This document shows positions 54,373 to 62,401 of a stretch of 64,000 bases of DNA, piece after piece. Position 1 is the first letter of the stretch; each line of letters opens with the position of its first letter. The notes under the pieces are model-generated. The model saw only the letters and a program-made list of their open reading frames with translations. It had not been told where the DNA came from and ran no database searches. The position numbers and the translations under genes were made by a program. This stretch comes from Cytophagales bacterium (GTDB lineage Bacteria > Bacteroidota > Bacteroidia > Cytophagales > 172606-1), in contig JAUJMU010000006.1 in assembly GCA_030446715.1 (NCBI GenBank), positions 248,001-312,000 of the forward strand, written 5' to 3'.

Positions 54373-54603
54373 TCCGTACGCCTGACCTGGAAACTCAGGT
54401 GACCTTAGTGACGGGTGACCTTAGGTACTTCCGGCTTTTAACTGATAAGCGGGTTGAATCTGGGCAACCCGCATTACCACTCAGTAAATTATTAAACAAA
54501 GTGTGCCTGCGTAATTCAAACTCCTGCACCCGAAGATTGAACCTTTAACTCTCTTTTAAGAGGAGCAGGTTTTGAGAAGTTGCGTCTGCCATTCCGACAG
54601 TTA
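54373..54603. other. Intergenic
   Basis: No gene recognised. TGACCTTAGTGACGGGTGACC near 54400 is a short direct repeat (GGTGACCTTAG twice). The last three bases (TTA) are the target duplication of the following IS5 element. Confidence 0.4.
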
Positions 54604-55527
54604 GAGTGTGTTTAAAATCTGAGAGGGGGCAAATTGCGAAACTGACAAGGGGTTGAGCACAAGGGTTGAAAAGGGAATTGGTCCTAACTTGTGGTTATCA
54701 AATCTCAGGTTAGTTATGGTAGTAGTTAAGCTCAGGTTCAAACGTGAACGGTTTACCCCATTGACCAATTCCCAATGGGAAGTTATTGAAAAAACAATTG
54801 ACAACGGCAGAAAGCGTAAGCACAGTTTAAGAGCAGTGGTCAATGGGATTTTGAAGATCACCAGAACGGGCACTCAGTGGCGTAATCTGGAAGAAAGTCC
54901 TTGTGTATATCCAGGCTGGCCGAGTTTGTATTACTACTTCCGCAAGTGGCAACAGAACGGAGTATGGTCGGCAGTGTTAAGCTTACTGGTTGAACAAGAG
55001 CGGCAAAGACAAGGCAGACCCGCCAAAGCATCGGCTGGCCGTTGATTCGCAAAGCGTCAGGAAGGGCAGTCTGATCAGTTTAGACACGGGCATTGATGGG
55101 GGTAAGAAGGTCAACGGCAGAAAAAGGCACCTGGCCGTTGATTCGCTGGGCCTGCCTTTAGCCCTGCACGTATCAGCGGCCAACAAGCAGGACGGACAAG
55201 AAGGTATTGAACTGCTTTGGCAACTTGATAAGGCTACTGACCGGCTGGCTCTGATCCGGGCCGACAAGGCGTACAAAGGCGATTTTACCACTTGTGCTGA
55301 CTACTACCACTGGAAAGTAGAAGTAAGCCAGAAGCCTGAGTCGGCTCAAGGTTTTGTCCCTCAAACCGGAAGATGGCAAGTAGAACGATCCTTCGGTTGG
55401 TTCAATTTCTTCCGCAGGCTCAGCCGGGACTTTGAGAAAACAGTAGAATCTTCCCTGGCTTTCATGCAATTAGCCTTTATTGACATCATTTTGGCAAGAA
55501 CACCCAATTAAATTCTTAAACACACTC
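54604..55527 (+). mobile_element. IS5-family element of a second type, TTA duplications
   Basis: Ends GAGTGTGTTTAA (54604) and its inverse TTAAACACACTC (to 55527); TTA on both sides (54601-54603 and 55528-55530), the TNA target of this group. It inserted near the tRNA array. Confidence 0.88.
54718..55511 (+). CDS. IS5-family transposase in two frames
   Basis: First frame: MVVVKLRFKRERFTPLTNSQ, WEVIEKTIDNGRKRKHSLRA, TGTQWRNLEES to 55045. Second frame (from about 55038): HRLAVDSQSVRKGSLISLDT (first Asp), LIRADKAYKGDFTTCADYYH (second Asp), GRWQVERSFGWFNFFRRLSR (Glu) to 55511. They join near 55042 if one base is added in GGCTGGCC, or by frameshifting. All DDE residues are present, so it may be active. 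Confidence 0.75.
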
Positions 55528-55562
55528 TTAGACTATTTGTACACATCGACTGCTTTTTTTGG

Positions 55563-55636
55563 TACCCCCGGTGCGACTCGAACGCACACTGGCTGGTTTC
55601 TAAGACCAGTGCCTCTGCCAATTGGGCTACGGGGGC
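55563..55636 (-). tRNA. tRNA, anticodon TAG by position (Leu codon CUA), short variable loop
   Basis: Acceptor GCCCCCG with CGGGGGT (G.U at the first pair), anticodon stem CTGGT/ACCAG and loop CTTAGAA, variable loop of 5 bases, T arm GTGCG TTCGAGT CGCAC. TAG would read leucine, yet leucine tRNAs normally have a long variable arm, so identity is doubtful. The encoded discriminator is A followed by CC. Confidence 0.75.
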
Positions 55637-55761
55637 AATAAAAAAGCCCCGACCGGTTAATGCTGGATGCTTTCTGCTAGAAATCCGGCAAAAGGCAACC
55701 TCCATTTCCCGTCAGGTAGCGTAAAAGGCCGAGGTATAACAGGTGGATTTTTTTCATGACG

Positions 55762-55788
55762 CAAATGCAATACGGGAATTCAATACAA
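55762..55788 (-). promoter_or_regulatory. Candidate promoter before the last tRNA
   Basis: Minus strand: TTG (55786-55788), 16-base spacer, then TGCATTTG (55762-55769), one base off the Bacteroidota TAnnTTTG. The same layout and flanks (GACTTGTATT ... CATG) occur at 56492-56518. Confidence 0.4.
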
Positions 55789-55805
55789 GTCAGGTAAAAT
55801 TTCAG

Positions 55806-55876
55806 TGACTCCGGGAAGACTCGAACTTCCACTGACGGTGTCGAAGACCGTTGTCCTTCCGTTAGACGACGGAGCC
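55806..55876 (-). tRNA. tRNA-Arg (anticodon TCG)
   Basis: Acceptor GGCTCCG/CGGAGTC, D arm with GTCTAACGGAAGGAC, anticodon stem ACGGT/ACCGT around CTTCGAC (TCG), T arm GGAAG TTCGAGT CTTCC, discriminator A. CGN codons are usually read by ACG (inosine) plus CCG, so this is a supplementary tRNA. Confidence 0.85.
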
Positions 55877-55897
55877 ATGCAGATATTAAATCAGGTG

Positions 55898-55970
55898 TGA
55901 ACACGGGAAGACTCGAACTTCCACTCTTCACCGTCGCAGGGTGATGCTTTTCCAGTTAAGCTACGTGTCC
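55898..55970 (-). tRNA. tRNA-Arg (anticodon GCG)
   Basis: Acceptor GGACACG/CGTGTTC, anticodon stem TCACC/GGTGA around CTGCGAC (GCG), T arm GGAAG TTCGAGT CTTCC as in the TCG gene, discriminator A. GCG is rare in bacteria that edit ACG. Confidence 0.85.
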
Positions 55971-55986
55971 GGTATTCAAAAATAAG

Positions 55987-56061
55987 GGTGCTGGACGGGG
56001 CTCGAACCCGTACATTCCTCTTTCACAGAGAGGCGACCTGACCGTTTGGTCCACCGGCACC
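55987..56061 (-). tRNA. tRNA-His (anticodon GTG)
   Basis: Anticodon stem CCTCT/AGAGG around CTGTGAA (GTG), T arm ACGGG TTCGAGC CCCGT, and an extra 5' G facing C73 as in histidine tRNAs. One acceptor pair is C-A, so this copy may be weak. Confidence 0.85.
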
Positions 56062-56070
56062 GTGTAATGG

Positions 56071-56141
56071 CTCGCGGGGGTGGATTTGAACCACCATCTG
56101 CAGGTTCAAAGCCTGCTGTCCTGCCGTTAGACGACCCGCAA
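56071..56141 (-). tRNA. tRNA-Gln (anticodon TTG)
   Basis: Acceptor TTGCGGG/CCCGCGA, D arm GTCTAACGGCAGGAC, anticodon stem GCAGG/CCTGC around CTTTGAA (TTG), T arm GTGG TTCAAAT CCAC, discriminator G, all usual for glutamine (U1-A72). Confidence 0.88.
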
Positions 56142-56254
56142 GTGAGTTGTACTTTTTTAATAAGGCAAAGCGATGCCAGTCAAGCTGAGCAGTAGCTTTT
56201 TTATGTTTTACCTAAAATCAGACGTATAAAAACCGCCTTGTCCGGCATCAAAAG

Positions 56255-56330
56255 TCGGGTAAGCAGGATTCGAACCTGCGTTCTCCTGCGTCCAAAGCAG
56301 GCGAGGATGACCGGACTCCTCCATTACCCG
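56255..56330 (-). tRNA. tRNA-Pro (anticodon TGG)
   Basis: Acceptor CGGGTAA/TTACCCG with the C1-G72 pair typical for proline, anticodon stem CCTGC/GCAGG around TTTGGAC (TGG), T arm GCAGG TTCGAAT CCTGC, discriminator A. Confidence 0.9.
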
Positions 56331-56333
56331 GTA

Positions 56334-56391
56334 CAAACAAAAACCCAGCAAAAAGCCCTCCTATACGCGTATAGAAGGGCTTTTTGCTGGG
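56334..56391 (-). terminator. Strong intrinsic terminator, minus direction
   Basis: 16-bp perfect arms CCCAGCAAAAAGCCCT / AGGGCTTTTTGCTGGG with an inner TATACGCGTATA palindrome (56344-56391). On the minus strand it is followed by TTTTTGTTTG; no T run follows on the plus strand. It ends transcription arriving from the right, just 13 bp before tRNA-Pro. Confidence 0.85.
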
Positions 56392-56486
56392 TCAGTAATA
56401 ATGTCTTATTGTTTCACCATAGCCATAGCACTCCTACCTTGCGGTACGACGGGGTTGCTGCGGCCGGTGGAGAAACATATTTTTCA
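56335..56486 (-). ncRNA. Candidate small RNA upstream of the tRNA array
   Basis: A promoter-like pair lies at 56492-56518 and an intrinsic terminator at 56334-56391, giving a ~150-nt transcript with no ORF. It can fold with GTTTCTCCACC (56466-56476) facing GGTGAAAC (56411-56418) and an inner TACC GCAA GGTA hairpin (56435-56446) with a GNRA loop. I know of no family to assign. Confidence 0.4.
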
Positions 56487-56491
56487 TGTCA

Positions 56492-56518
56492 CAAATATAA
56501 ATTGCCGGAGTAATACAA
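56492..56518 (-). promoter_or_regulatory. Candidate promoter for the small RNA
   Basis: Minus strand: TTG (56516-56518), 16-base spacer, TATATTTG (56492-56499), a full match to the Bacteroidota -7 element TAnnTTTG. The 16-base spacing is a little short of the usual. Confidence 0.5.
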
Positions 56519-56629
56519 GTCAAGCCTTTTCAAAAATAATTTTATAAACATTTTAAGAAGGCAGAACAAGTCGGAGAAAACTTTCACTCAGCCTGTTGCC
56601 GGGAAAGCAATTTTTGCTTTAGCAAAAAG

Positions 56630-58795
56630 CTATTTGCTGCCATTTGCTTTTGCATCCCTTGCCAGCTGAATATCCCTTTGGGCCTGGGGCAGGAACTTCT
56701 GCCAGGAGAAGCGCCATGCGTCTTTGTAGTAATTGTCCGTGGAACTGCCGAAGGTTTGCCCTTCCATGTAAGGCACCTCGCGGTAGTGGGCGGAGGTGAT
56801 CTCACTTACCTTTTTCCAGTGCAGCAGGCATTCTTCCAGCAGCTGTACTGCCTTTTGCTTCTGTCCGGTATTTCCGGTGAGCTGAAATGTGTGAAGAGCC
56901 ACCGCGGCCCTCAGCTTTGCGGCAAAGTACAGTCCAAGGTTTGCCCATGTCTCCAGATCATCGAGTTCGCAAGAGAGGGTGCCGGTGGCTTTGGGTCTTA
57001 TCTGCCGGACAAGGGCAAGAGCCCGGCGGCTGTCTTTTTCGGAGGCATCTGCCAACTGCAGGGGAGTGGTTTTGCCTTGCGGAATGGATTTTCCTTCCAC
57101 GTGCATCTGCACGTAGTCTCTGACTGACATCAGCTCCGGATCAAGGGTGGGGTGGTTAATCAATTCATCCACCGAGATAAAGGAGGAGACCTTGTCGTGC
57201 AGCCCTTTGGCGGGCATGGGGGCAAGAAAGCCTTCTGAGTAGAGGGTATAGTCCCAGGTAGCGGCAAAAAAGGAAGCCAGCCGGAGGGGCATCCTGCTGG
57301 CGGCAGCCCATGCCTCGAGCAGCGGTCTGCCGGTGCCTCTGCCGTAGCGGTTTTCCAGCCGGGAGGCAAAGACGGCATCCGGCGTGGAGGGGTCATAGAG
57401 CAATCTTCCCCAGAGGGCGTAGAAGAGCCACTGTTTCTGGAAAGCGTAGTCCCAGGTGCGGTGCTTATCCTTTCCGTTTCCTTCAAGGTGGGAGTAGTCC
57501 ATGGCCGGAATGTAGCCTTCTGATCCCACGAAGTAGCCGTTCACGTACGGGTGATTGTTCAGGGCAATGTGGCGGCGGATAAACTCCGGCTGTCCCCAGC
57601 GGAGGATGAAGAAGTCTTCGTTGCGCACCATCCACTGGATGCGGTAATCTTTGGGCAGGGGATTCCAGTAGCCGTTATCCTGCTGCCCGGAGTGGGAGTC
57701 GTGGGTGAGGGCAAGGGTGGGAGTGGAGTGACCGTGGGACCAGTTGAACTTGATTTCTACCAGCGTGGTATCGGGTAATTCTGCACCTGTGATTACCCGC
57801 CGCATCTCTTTTGGGTCGGCTGAAAGCACTGACCGGTGGAGAAACTTTACCGGCCGCTTTGCCGCTTTTATGCCCGCTACCACCGTCTCTCCGATCCAGT
57901 CTTCCCGGTCTTTGGGTGACATCTCCGGCAGGGAAGATCCGTCAGATCTGAAGTTACTCATCCAGTCGGCCAGCGTGATGCCGATGCCGGCAAGGTCTTC
58001 GTATTCATTTATTACCTGGGTGACCACCTCCCGCGTGTAGCGCTTTACGAGAGCCGAGGTGTCATTGCGCTCCTGTACGTTATAAGCCCTTGTAAACTCC
58101 GGTGATACGGCAATGTTCCAGTTGACAATCCACGGCTCAATGCCCCGCTCCCTTGCCATCCGGAACAGCGACCTCCAGAAGGTCTGCCACTCTTCCGTCT
58201 CCTTTTCAGAAAAGTCATTGGCCAGGGGGAAATTCACCGGCTTTACCATAAACGAAAACGGGTGCACGTTCCAGAGGGAAAGCACGTTGAAGCGGTTCTC
58301 TGCCATCTGGTCCAGAAACTTCTCCCAGAACTTCAGGTCCCGGCACGTCTCCAGGTGCTGATCCATTGAGGGGCCGTAGCGGTAGGGGGACCACGGCAGG
58401 TTGAACTTCAGAGCCCTCACCGAAAAGTGCGGGTTCACGGTTCTTTCCTTTACCTGCTCCACCTTTTTTCCCGTTTGGATCTCCCCGGCAAGCTCCATTG
58501 CCCCGTACATGGCACCCGCAGGATCAGCCGCCAGGATCACGATTCCTTTTCCTTCCCGGCCTATCCGGAAACCTTCCCTGCCGATGCCTGCTTGACCCGG
58601 CTGCAGCCGGATGGTGATGCTGCTCCCTTTACCTGCTCCGTTCACGGTTACTTTCTGTCCCATGGCCTCCAGTGCCTGAGCCAGCTTTCCGGCCCCGAAC
58701 CCAATGGGCGGGGAACCGGCCGGATACTGCAGCGATACCTGCGAAAGGGCAAGGGCCGGAAGCAGGAGCAAAAGGAATGAGAGCGGGTATTTCAT
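56630..58795 (-). CDS. Secreted glycoside hydrolase-like protein (GH67 alpha-glucuronidase-like)
   Basis: A 721-residue protein with signal peptide (MKYPLSFLLLLLPALALS). Residues ~30-125 resemble the alpha-glucuronidase/hexosaminidase N-terminal domain (GIVILAADPAGAMYGAMELA). A TIM-barrel-like part follows with FLDQMAENRFNVLSLWNVHP, GIEPWIVNWNIAVSPEF, EYEDLAGIGITLADWMSN and VEIKFNWSHGHSTPTLALTH. The C-terminal ~200 residues are helical. It probably acts on plant or algal uronic-acid glycans in the periplasm. No catalytic pair can be named with confidence. Confidence 0.7.
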   Translation of the reverse strand: MKYPLSFLLLLLPALALSQVSLQYPAGSPPIGFGAGKLAQALEAMGQKVTVNGAGKGSSITIRLQPGQAGIGREGFRIGREGKGIVILAADPAGAMYGAMELAGEIQTGKKVEQVKERTVNPHFSVRALKFNLPWSPYRYGPSMDQHLETCRDLKFWEKFLDQMAENRFNVLSLWNVHPFSFMVKPVNFPLANDFSEKETEEWQTFWRSLFRMARERGIEPWIVNWNIAVSPEFTRAYNVQERNDTSALVKRYTREVVTQVINEYEDLAGIGITLADWMSNFRSDGSSLPEMSPKDREDWIGETVVAGIKAAKRPVKFLHRSVLSADPKEMRRVITGAELPDTTLVEIKFNWSHGHSTPTLALTHDSHSGQQDNGYWNPLPKDYRIQWMVRNEDFFILRWGQPEFIRRHIALNNHPYVNGYFVGSEGYIPAMDYSHLEGNGKDKHRTWDYAFQKQWLFYALWGRLLYDPSTPDAVFASRLENRYGRGTGRPLLEAWAAASRMPLRLASFFAATWDYTLYSEGFLAPMPAKGLHDKVSSFISVDELINHPTLDPELMSVRDYVQMHVEGKSIPQGKTTPLQLADASEKDSRRALALVRQIRPKATGTLSCELDDLETWANLGLYFAAKLRAAVALHTFQLTGNTGQKQKAVQLLEECLLHWKKVSEITSAHYREVPYMEGQTFGSSTDNYYKDAWRFSWQKFLPQAQRDIQLARDAKANGSK

Positions 58796-59352
58796 TTTGT
58801 GTTGCCTGATTGTGTTGCTGAAAAGTCACTGATAAGTCAAGCCACTTTAAGGTAACACATACAACTTGCCTGACCAAGAAAGGAGAGCAGTTTACATGTG
58901 CTAAAGTATACCCGGGTATGCCCTGGTAACGGAGGTGACCAGGGCTGAAGCCAATGGTTTGATCCGGAAATGTGCTTCCTCATAACCCGGATTTTTGCCC
59001 GTTCCTTACCCGTTTCAGCCACCGGAATTCTGGCCGGAAACTGACTGGTGGCATATCTTTTTCAGGCCGGATTGCCCCGCCCGCCGGATGCAGAAAAGCG
59101 GATCGTGCGGGACCGGCAAACCATGGTTACCCTGGTTACCGCACGATTCAGCGCATGAAAAAAGCCCTTAGAAACAGGCCCCGTGCAAGCCGCAAAAATC
59201 ACCTGAACATTCCGGAAACTGATTTGTGACTCCGCATCAGTTCCGGATCTCTGCTTTAGCCCGGTCCTGAATTTGGGAGGAGGTCACAGTGCCACTGTCA
59301 CCCATTCACCGCCTAAACCCCTTACCTTTACCAGCGAATCAGCCGGGGAGCT
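58796..59352. other. Intergenic between divergent genes
   Basis: About 555 bp with promoters for the hydrolase and NadR expected. A weak plus-strand frame at 59150-59230 (MKKALRNRPRASRKNHLNIP) has no support. No RNA gene or repeat recognised. Confidence 0.4.
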
Positions 59353-60327
59353 ATGACAAAAGGATTCGTATTCGGCAAGTTTATGCCTTTCCACAAAGGA
59401 CACCAGTCCATGATTGATTTTGCCGCTGCAGAATGCGATCTGCTCACGGTGCTGATCTGCTGCAGCGACCGGGAGAGCATACCACCACATGTGCGGCAGG
59501 AGTGGCTGGAAAAAACCTGCGGGAAAAGCCCAAACATGGCCATCCGGATATTCTCCTACCGGGAGTCGGAACTACCCAACACGTCGGTCAGTTCCCGGCA
59601 GGTTTCCATGTTGTGGGCCGCAAAATTCAGGGAGGTGTTGCCCGATGCCCGGGTCCTTGTCACTTCGGAGCCGTACGGTGACTTCGTAGCTGAGTATATG
59701 GGGATCAGGCACATTCCCTACGACCCGGAACGCAGCATAACCCCTGTCTCGGCTTCTGCTATCCTAAAGAACCTGGCCGGAAACTGGCATTACCTGCCTG
59801 ACGCAGTAAAACCCTGGTATAGCCGGAAAGTGGTTGTTCTGGGGACAGAATCAACCGGAAAAACCACCTTAACGCAGCGACTGGCCGCCCACTTTGGTGC
59901 CGGGTACGTACCAGAATACGGCCGGGAAGCCATTGCTGATTCCAACGTGTTTACTGAGGAGGACCTCTGCCGGGTAGCGGTTGAACACGCCCAAAGAATA
60001 GAAGCGGCCATATCAGACTCCGGTCCCTTGCTGATTGTGGATACGGATATTCACATTACCCAGTCGTACGCAATGTTTACCTTCGGCCGGGAGCTTGATT
60101 TACCGGCTCATCTGTACGCCGCCAATAAAGCCGACCTCTGCCTGTACCTGACGCCCGATGTTCCTTACGTGCAGGATGGTACCCGGCTGAGCCACACCGA
60201 CCGGGACCGGCTTGATGTCTTCCACCGGGAAACGCTGATCAGGCACAATGTTTCTTTCGTTGAACTACCCGGCAGTTGGGAGGTGAAATTCGAAAAAGCA
60301 AAGGAGCTGATCAGGCAGCTTATCTGA
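59353..60327 (+). CDS. nadR: NadR-type NMN adenylyltransferase / ribosylnicotinamide kinase
   Basis: A 324-residue fusion. Residues 1-150: nucleotidyltransferase with GKFMPFHKGHQSMIDFA (HxGH) and SVSSRQV-like plus ITPVSASAI. Residues ~155-324: kinase with Walker A VVLGTESTGKTTLTQRLAAH, EYGREAIADSNVFTEEDL, and LLIVDTDIHITQSYAMF (Walker B). It makes NAD+ from NMN and phosphorylates nicotinamide riboside. No N-terminal DNA-binding domain, so it is not the enteric repressor form. A GGGGAG ribosome-binding site precedes the ATG. Confidence 0.9.
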   Translation: MTKGFVFGKFMPFHKGHQSMIDFAAAECDLLTVLICCSDRESIPPHVRQEWLEKTCGKSPNMAIRIFSYRESELPNTSVSSRQVSMLWAAKFREVLPDARVLVTSEPYGDFVAEYMGIRHIPYDPERSITPVSASAILKNLAGNWHYLPDAVKPWYSRKVVVLGTESTGKTTLTQRLAAHFGAGYVPEYGREAIADSNVFTEEDLCRVAVEHAQRIEAAISDSGPLLIVDTDIHITQSYAMFTFGRELDLPAHLYAANKADLCLYLTPDVPYVQDGTRLSHTDRDRLDVFHRETLIRHNVSFVELPGSWEVKFEKAKELIRQLI

Positions 60328-60484
60328 GTCACAATTGCCCGTACCCGGTACTGAGTATCTACCGGGTGACGGTGTCGGATGCGTTCGGGGAGGTTGCGTC
60401 TCATCCTTACCACTTCTGGCAACTACAGGGCAAACCGCAGCAGTTTCCTTTTGACCGGAAGTTTTACCCCTCTCCGGACAATTT
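60328..60484 (+). other. Possible gene fragment before IS630
   Basis: An open stretch reads NCPYPVLSIYRVTVSDAFGE then VASHPYHFWQLQGKPQQFPF and DRKFYPSPDN. It is protein-like but has no start or stop of its own and ends at the IS630 boundary. I do not recognise it. Confidence 0.3.
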
Positions 60485-60537
60485 AAGTAGTGATCCAAAA
60501 ATAGGTATAGGAAAAGAGGAGTTGGTAAATTTGGGGT

Positions 60538-61477
60538 ATGCGTTACATAAAAGAACTCAGTGAAGAGCAGAAACAGGATCTGGAAGAAGGTCACAAGAAG
60601 GGAAAAAGCCATCGGTTCCGCATCCGTTGCCAAGCCATCCTGCTGTCCCATCAAGGCTACTCAGTACAAGCGTTGGCCGGTCTGTTCAAGGTAAGCGATT
60701 TGAGCATTTATAAGTGGATGAATCGCTTCGAAGATGGTGGGGTGCAGGCTTTGCAAACCCAGCCGGGCAAAGGAAGAAAACCGCTGCTCAAGTTGCAAAA
60801 CCAGGCCCATGTGGAGCTAGTGGAAGCCCAACCCGAAAAGCAGAATCAGCGGGTGAAACCAGCCAGGGAGCATTTGGAGAAGCAGTCAGGCTACTCTTTG
60901 AGCGAGAATACGTTGAAACGGTTTTTAAAAAAATTGGTTACGTCTGGAAACGATTCCGTAAGTGGGTAAAGCCTTTGCAGGACCCACAGGAATATGAGCA
61001 AAAACGCCTCACTTTACTCACGCTGCTGGTGCTGGCTCAAGGCGGGTACATTGAGTTGTGTTTTGGCGATGAGAGCGGTTTCTCTCTGATGCCTGCTGTG
61101 CCCTGCGGCTGGATCAAGAAAGGCCGGCAAGCTTGTATTCTTTCTCAGCACAAAGGACGGGTGAACGTGTTTGGCTTGCTTTCCACCAGGGGTAAACTTA
61201 TCAGCTATCAGAAAACAGAAAGCCTTAACTCAGCCTTTATCATCGAATGTCTCACCGACTTTGCTCAAAACCTTCACCTACCCACCGTAGTGGTACCCGG
61301 CAATGCGCCCTTGCACACGAGTGCGGCCTTTCGGGCTCAACAAGCAGAATGGGAAGCTTGCAAAACAGGTTTCTTCTTTGCAAACGTTCTACCAGACAAT
61401 CCATTTTACCAGTAAGCTTGATTGTCTGGCAAAGAGGAATAAATGGGTAAAAAGAACTTCCAAGCAACGGTATTTTA
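60538..61477 (+). pseudogene. IS630-family transposase 4, interrupted by a palindrome and IS5
   Basis: OrfA: MRYIKELSEEQKQDLEEGHK, HTH VQALAGLFKVSDLSIYKWMN, zipper. At TTTTTAAAAAAATTGG (about 60920-60935) a normal -1 frameshift on A AAA AAA would join KRFLKKIGYVWKRFRKW to orfB. OrfB: LCFGDESGFSLMPAVPCGWI (first Asp), TVVVPGNAPLHTSAAFRAQQ (here Gly replaces the second catalytic Asp of the usual VxDNAxxH). Then the palindrome at 61392 and a break before the Glu motif; IS5 follows at 61478. Confidence 0.8.
61392..61429. repeat. Palindrome in IS630-4 orfB
   Basis: CCAGACAATC and GATTGTCTGG (perfect 10-bp arms) with an 18-base loop. It lies where SPxLNxxE should begin. A smaller repeat, TTGCAAA...TTTGCAA, is just upstream at 61354-61387. 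Confidence 0.7.
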
Positions 61478-62398
61478 GGCTGTGTCTGATGAATCCAACG
61501 GAAGGCGATTATCAGCCGTATGGGTAAGAATGAGACGGTATGAATTAGCAGATAAGCAGTGGGCGAAAATAGCCGATCTGTTTCCCAGCAGCAAGGGCAA
61601 ACGGGGTGGTCAGTGGCGGGACCATCGAGAGATGATGAACGGAATGTTTTGGGTGTTGTGCAGTGGGGCACCTTGGCGGGACTTGCCGGAACGTTACGGA
61701 AGTTGGCAAACAGTGTATGACCGATTCAGGCGTTACCGCATCAGTGGCTTTTTTGATCGCATTCTGGAGCGGCTGCTCTTGAAGCTTAATGAGCAGGGGC
61801 GGATCGATTTTGACTTGTGGCAGGTTGACTCTACCACCATCAGAGCCCATAAGTCGGCAGCAGGAGCCGGCTTGAAAAGGGGCCCCAATCCAAAGAGCAT
61901 GAGCCACAGGATCATGCGTCAGGACGCAGCAGAGGCGGTTTTTCGACTAAAATTCACTGGCTATGCGATAGTAAGGGTCTTCCTTTGTCGGCTCTCTTGA
62001 GCGATGGGGCGGCCGGGGATGCGCCTCATTTCATCCCTTGCCCGAACAGGTAAACATTCCCCAAAGCAAAGGCAAGCCCCCCACCAGACCCAAAGAAATT
62101 GTAGCTGACAAAGCCTATGATTCAGCTCAACTCAAAAGGCGCTTGCGGCAAAGAGCCATCAAAGCAATGATTCCTGAAAGGCGCTTACCCGAAGGCAAAA
62201 GCGCCGCAAGAAGGGGCCCCATTACCGCTTCGACAAAGACACTTATAAGAAAAGAGCCGCCGTGGAACAGTCCATTGGTTGGATCAAAGAGTGCCGTAGG
62301 ATTGCCACCCGTTACGAGAAACTGGCCGTCAGTTTCTTTCGATGATCAAACTGGCTTTTATCCGCTACTACCTCAAAATCTATTCATCAGACACGGCC
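61478..62398 (+). mobile_element. IS5-family (IS427-like) element, copy 2, decayed
   Basis: Ends GGCTGTGTCTGATGAAT and ATTCATCAGACACGGCC, with TA on both sides (61476-61477, 62399-62400). It interrupts IS630-4. Confidence 0.88.
61530..62350 (+). pseudogene. IS5-family transposase copy 2, frameshifted
   Basis: ATG 61530: MRRYELADKQWAKIADLFPS to WQVDSTTIRAHKSAAGA, as in copy 1. The second half (EIVADKAYDSAQLKRRLRQR, AIKAMIPERRLPEGK) breaks at GGCAAAAGCGC, which has one A fewer than copy 1 (GGCAAAAAGCGC, near 62198). The rest is AAVEQSIGWIKECRRIATRY-like in another frame. There is also damage near 62030. Confidence 0.85.
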
Positions 62399-62401
62399 TA
62401 G

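Noticed and set aside
60920-60935. Frame change in IS630-4 as a mutation.
   Set aside because: An A AAA AAA heptamer is present in the right frame, as expected for programmed -1 frameshifting in IS630; other defects make it a pseudogene.
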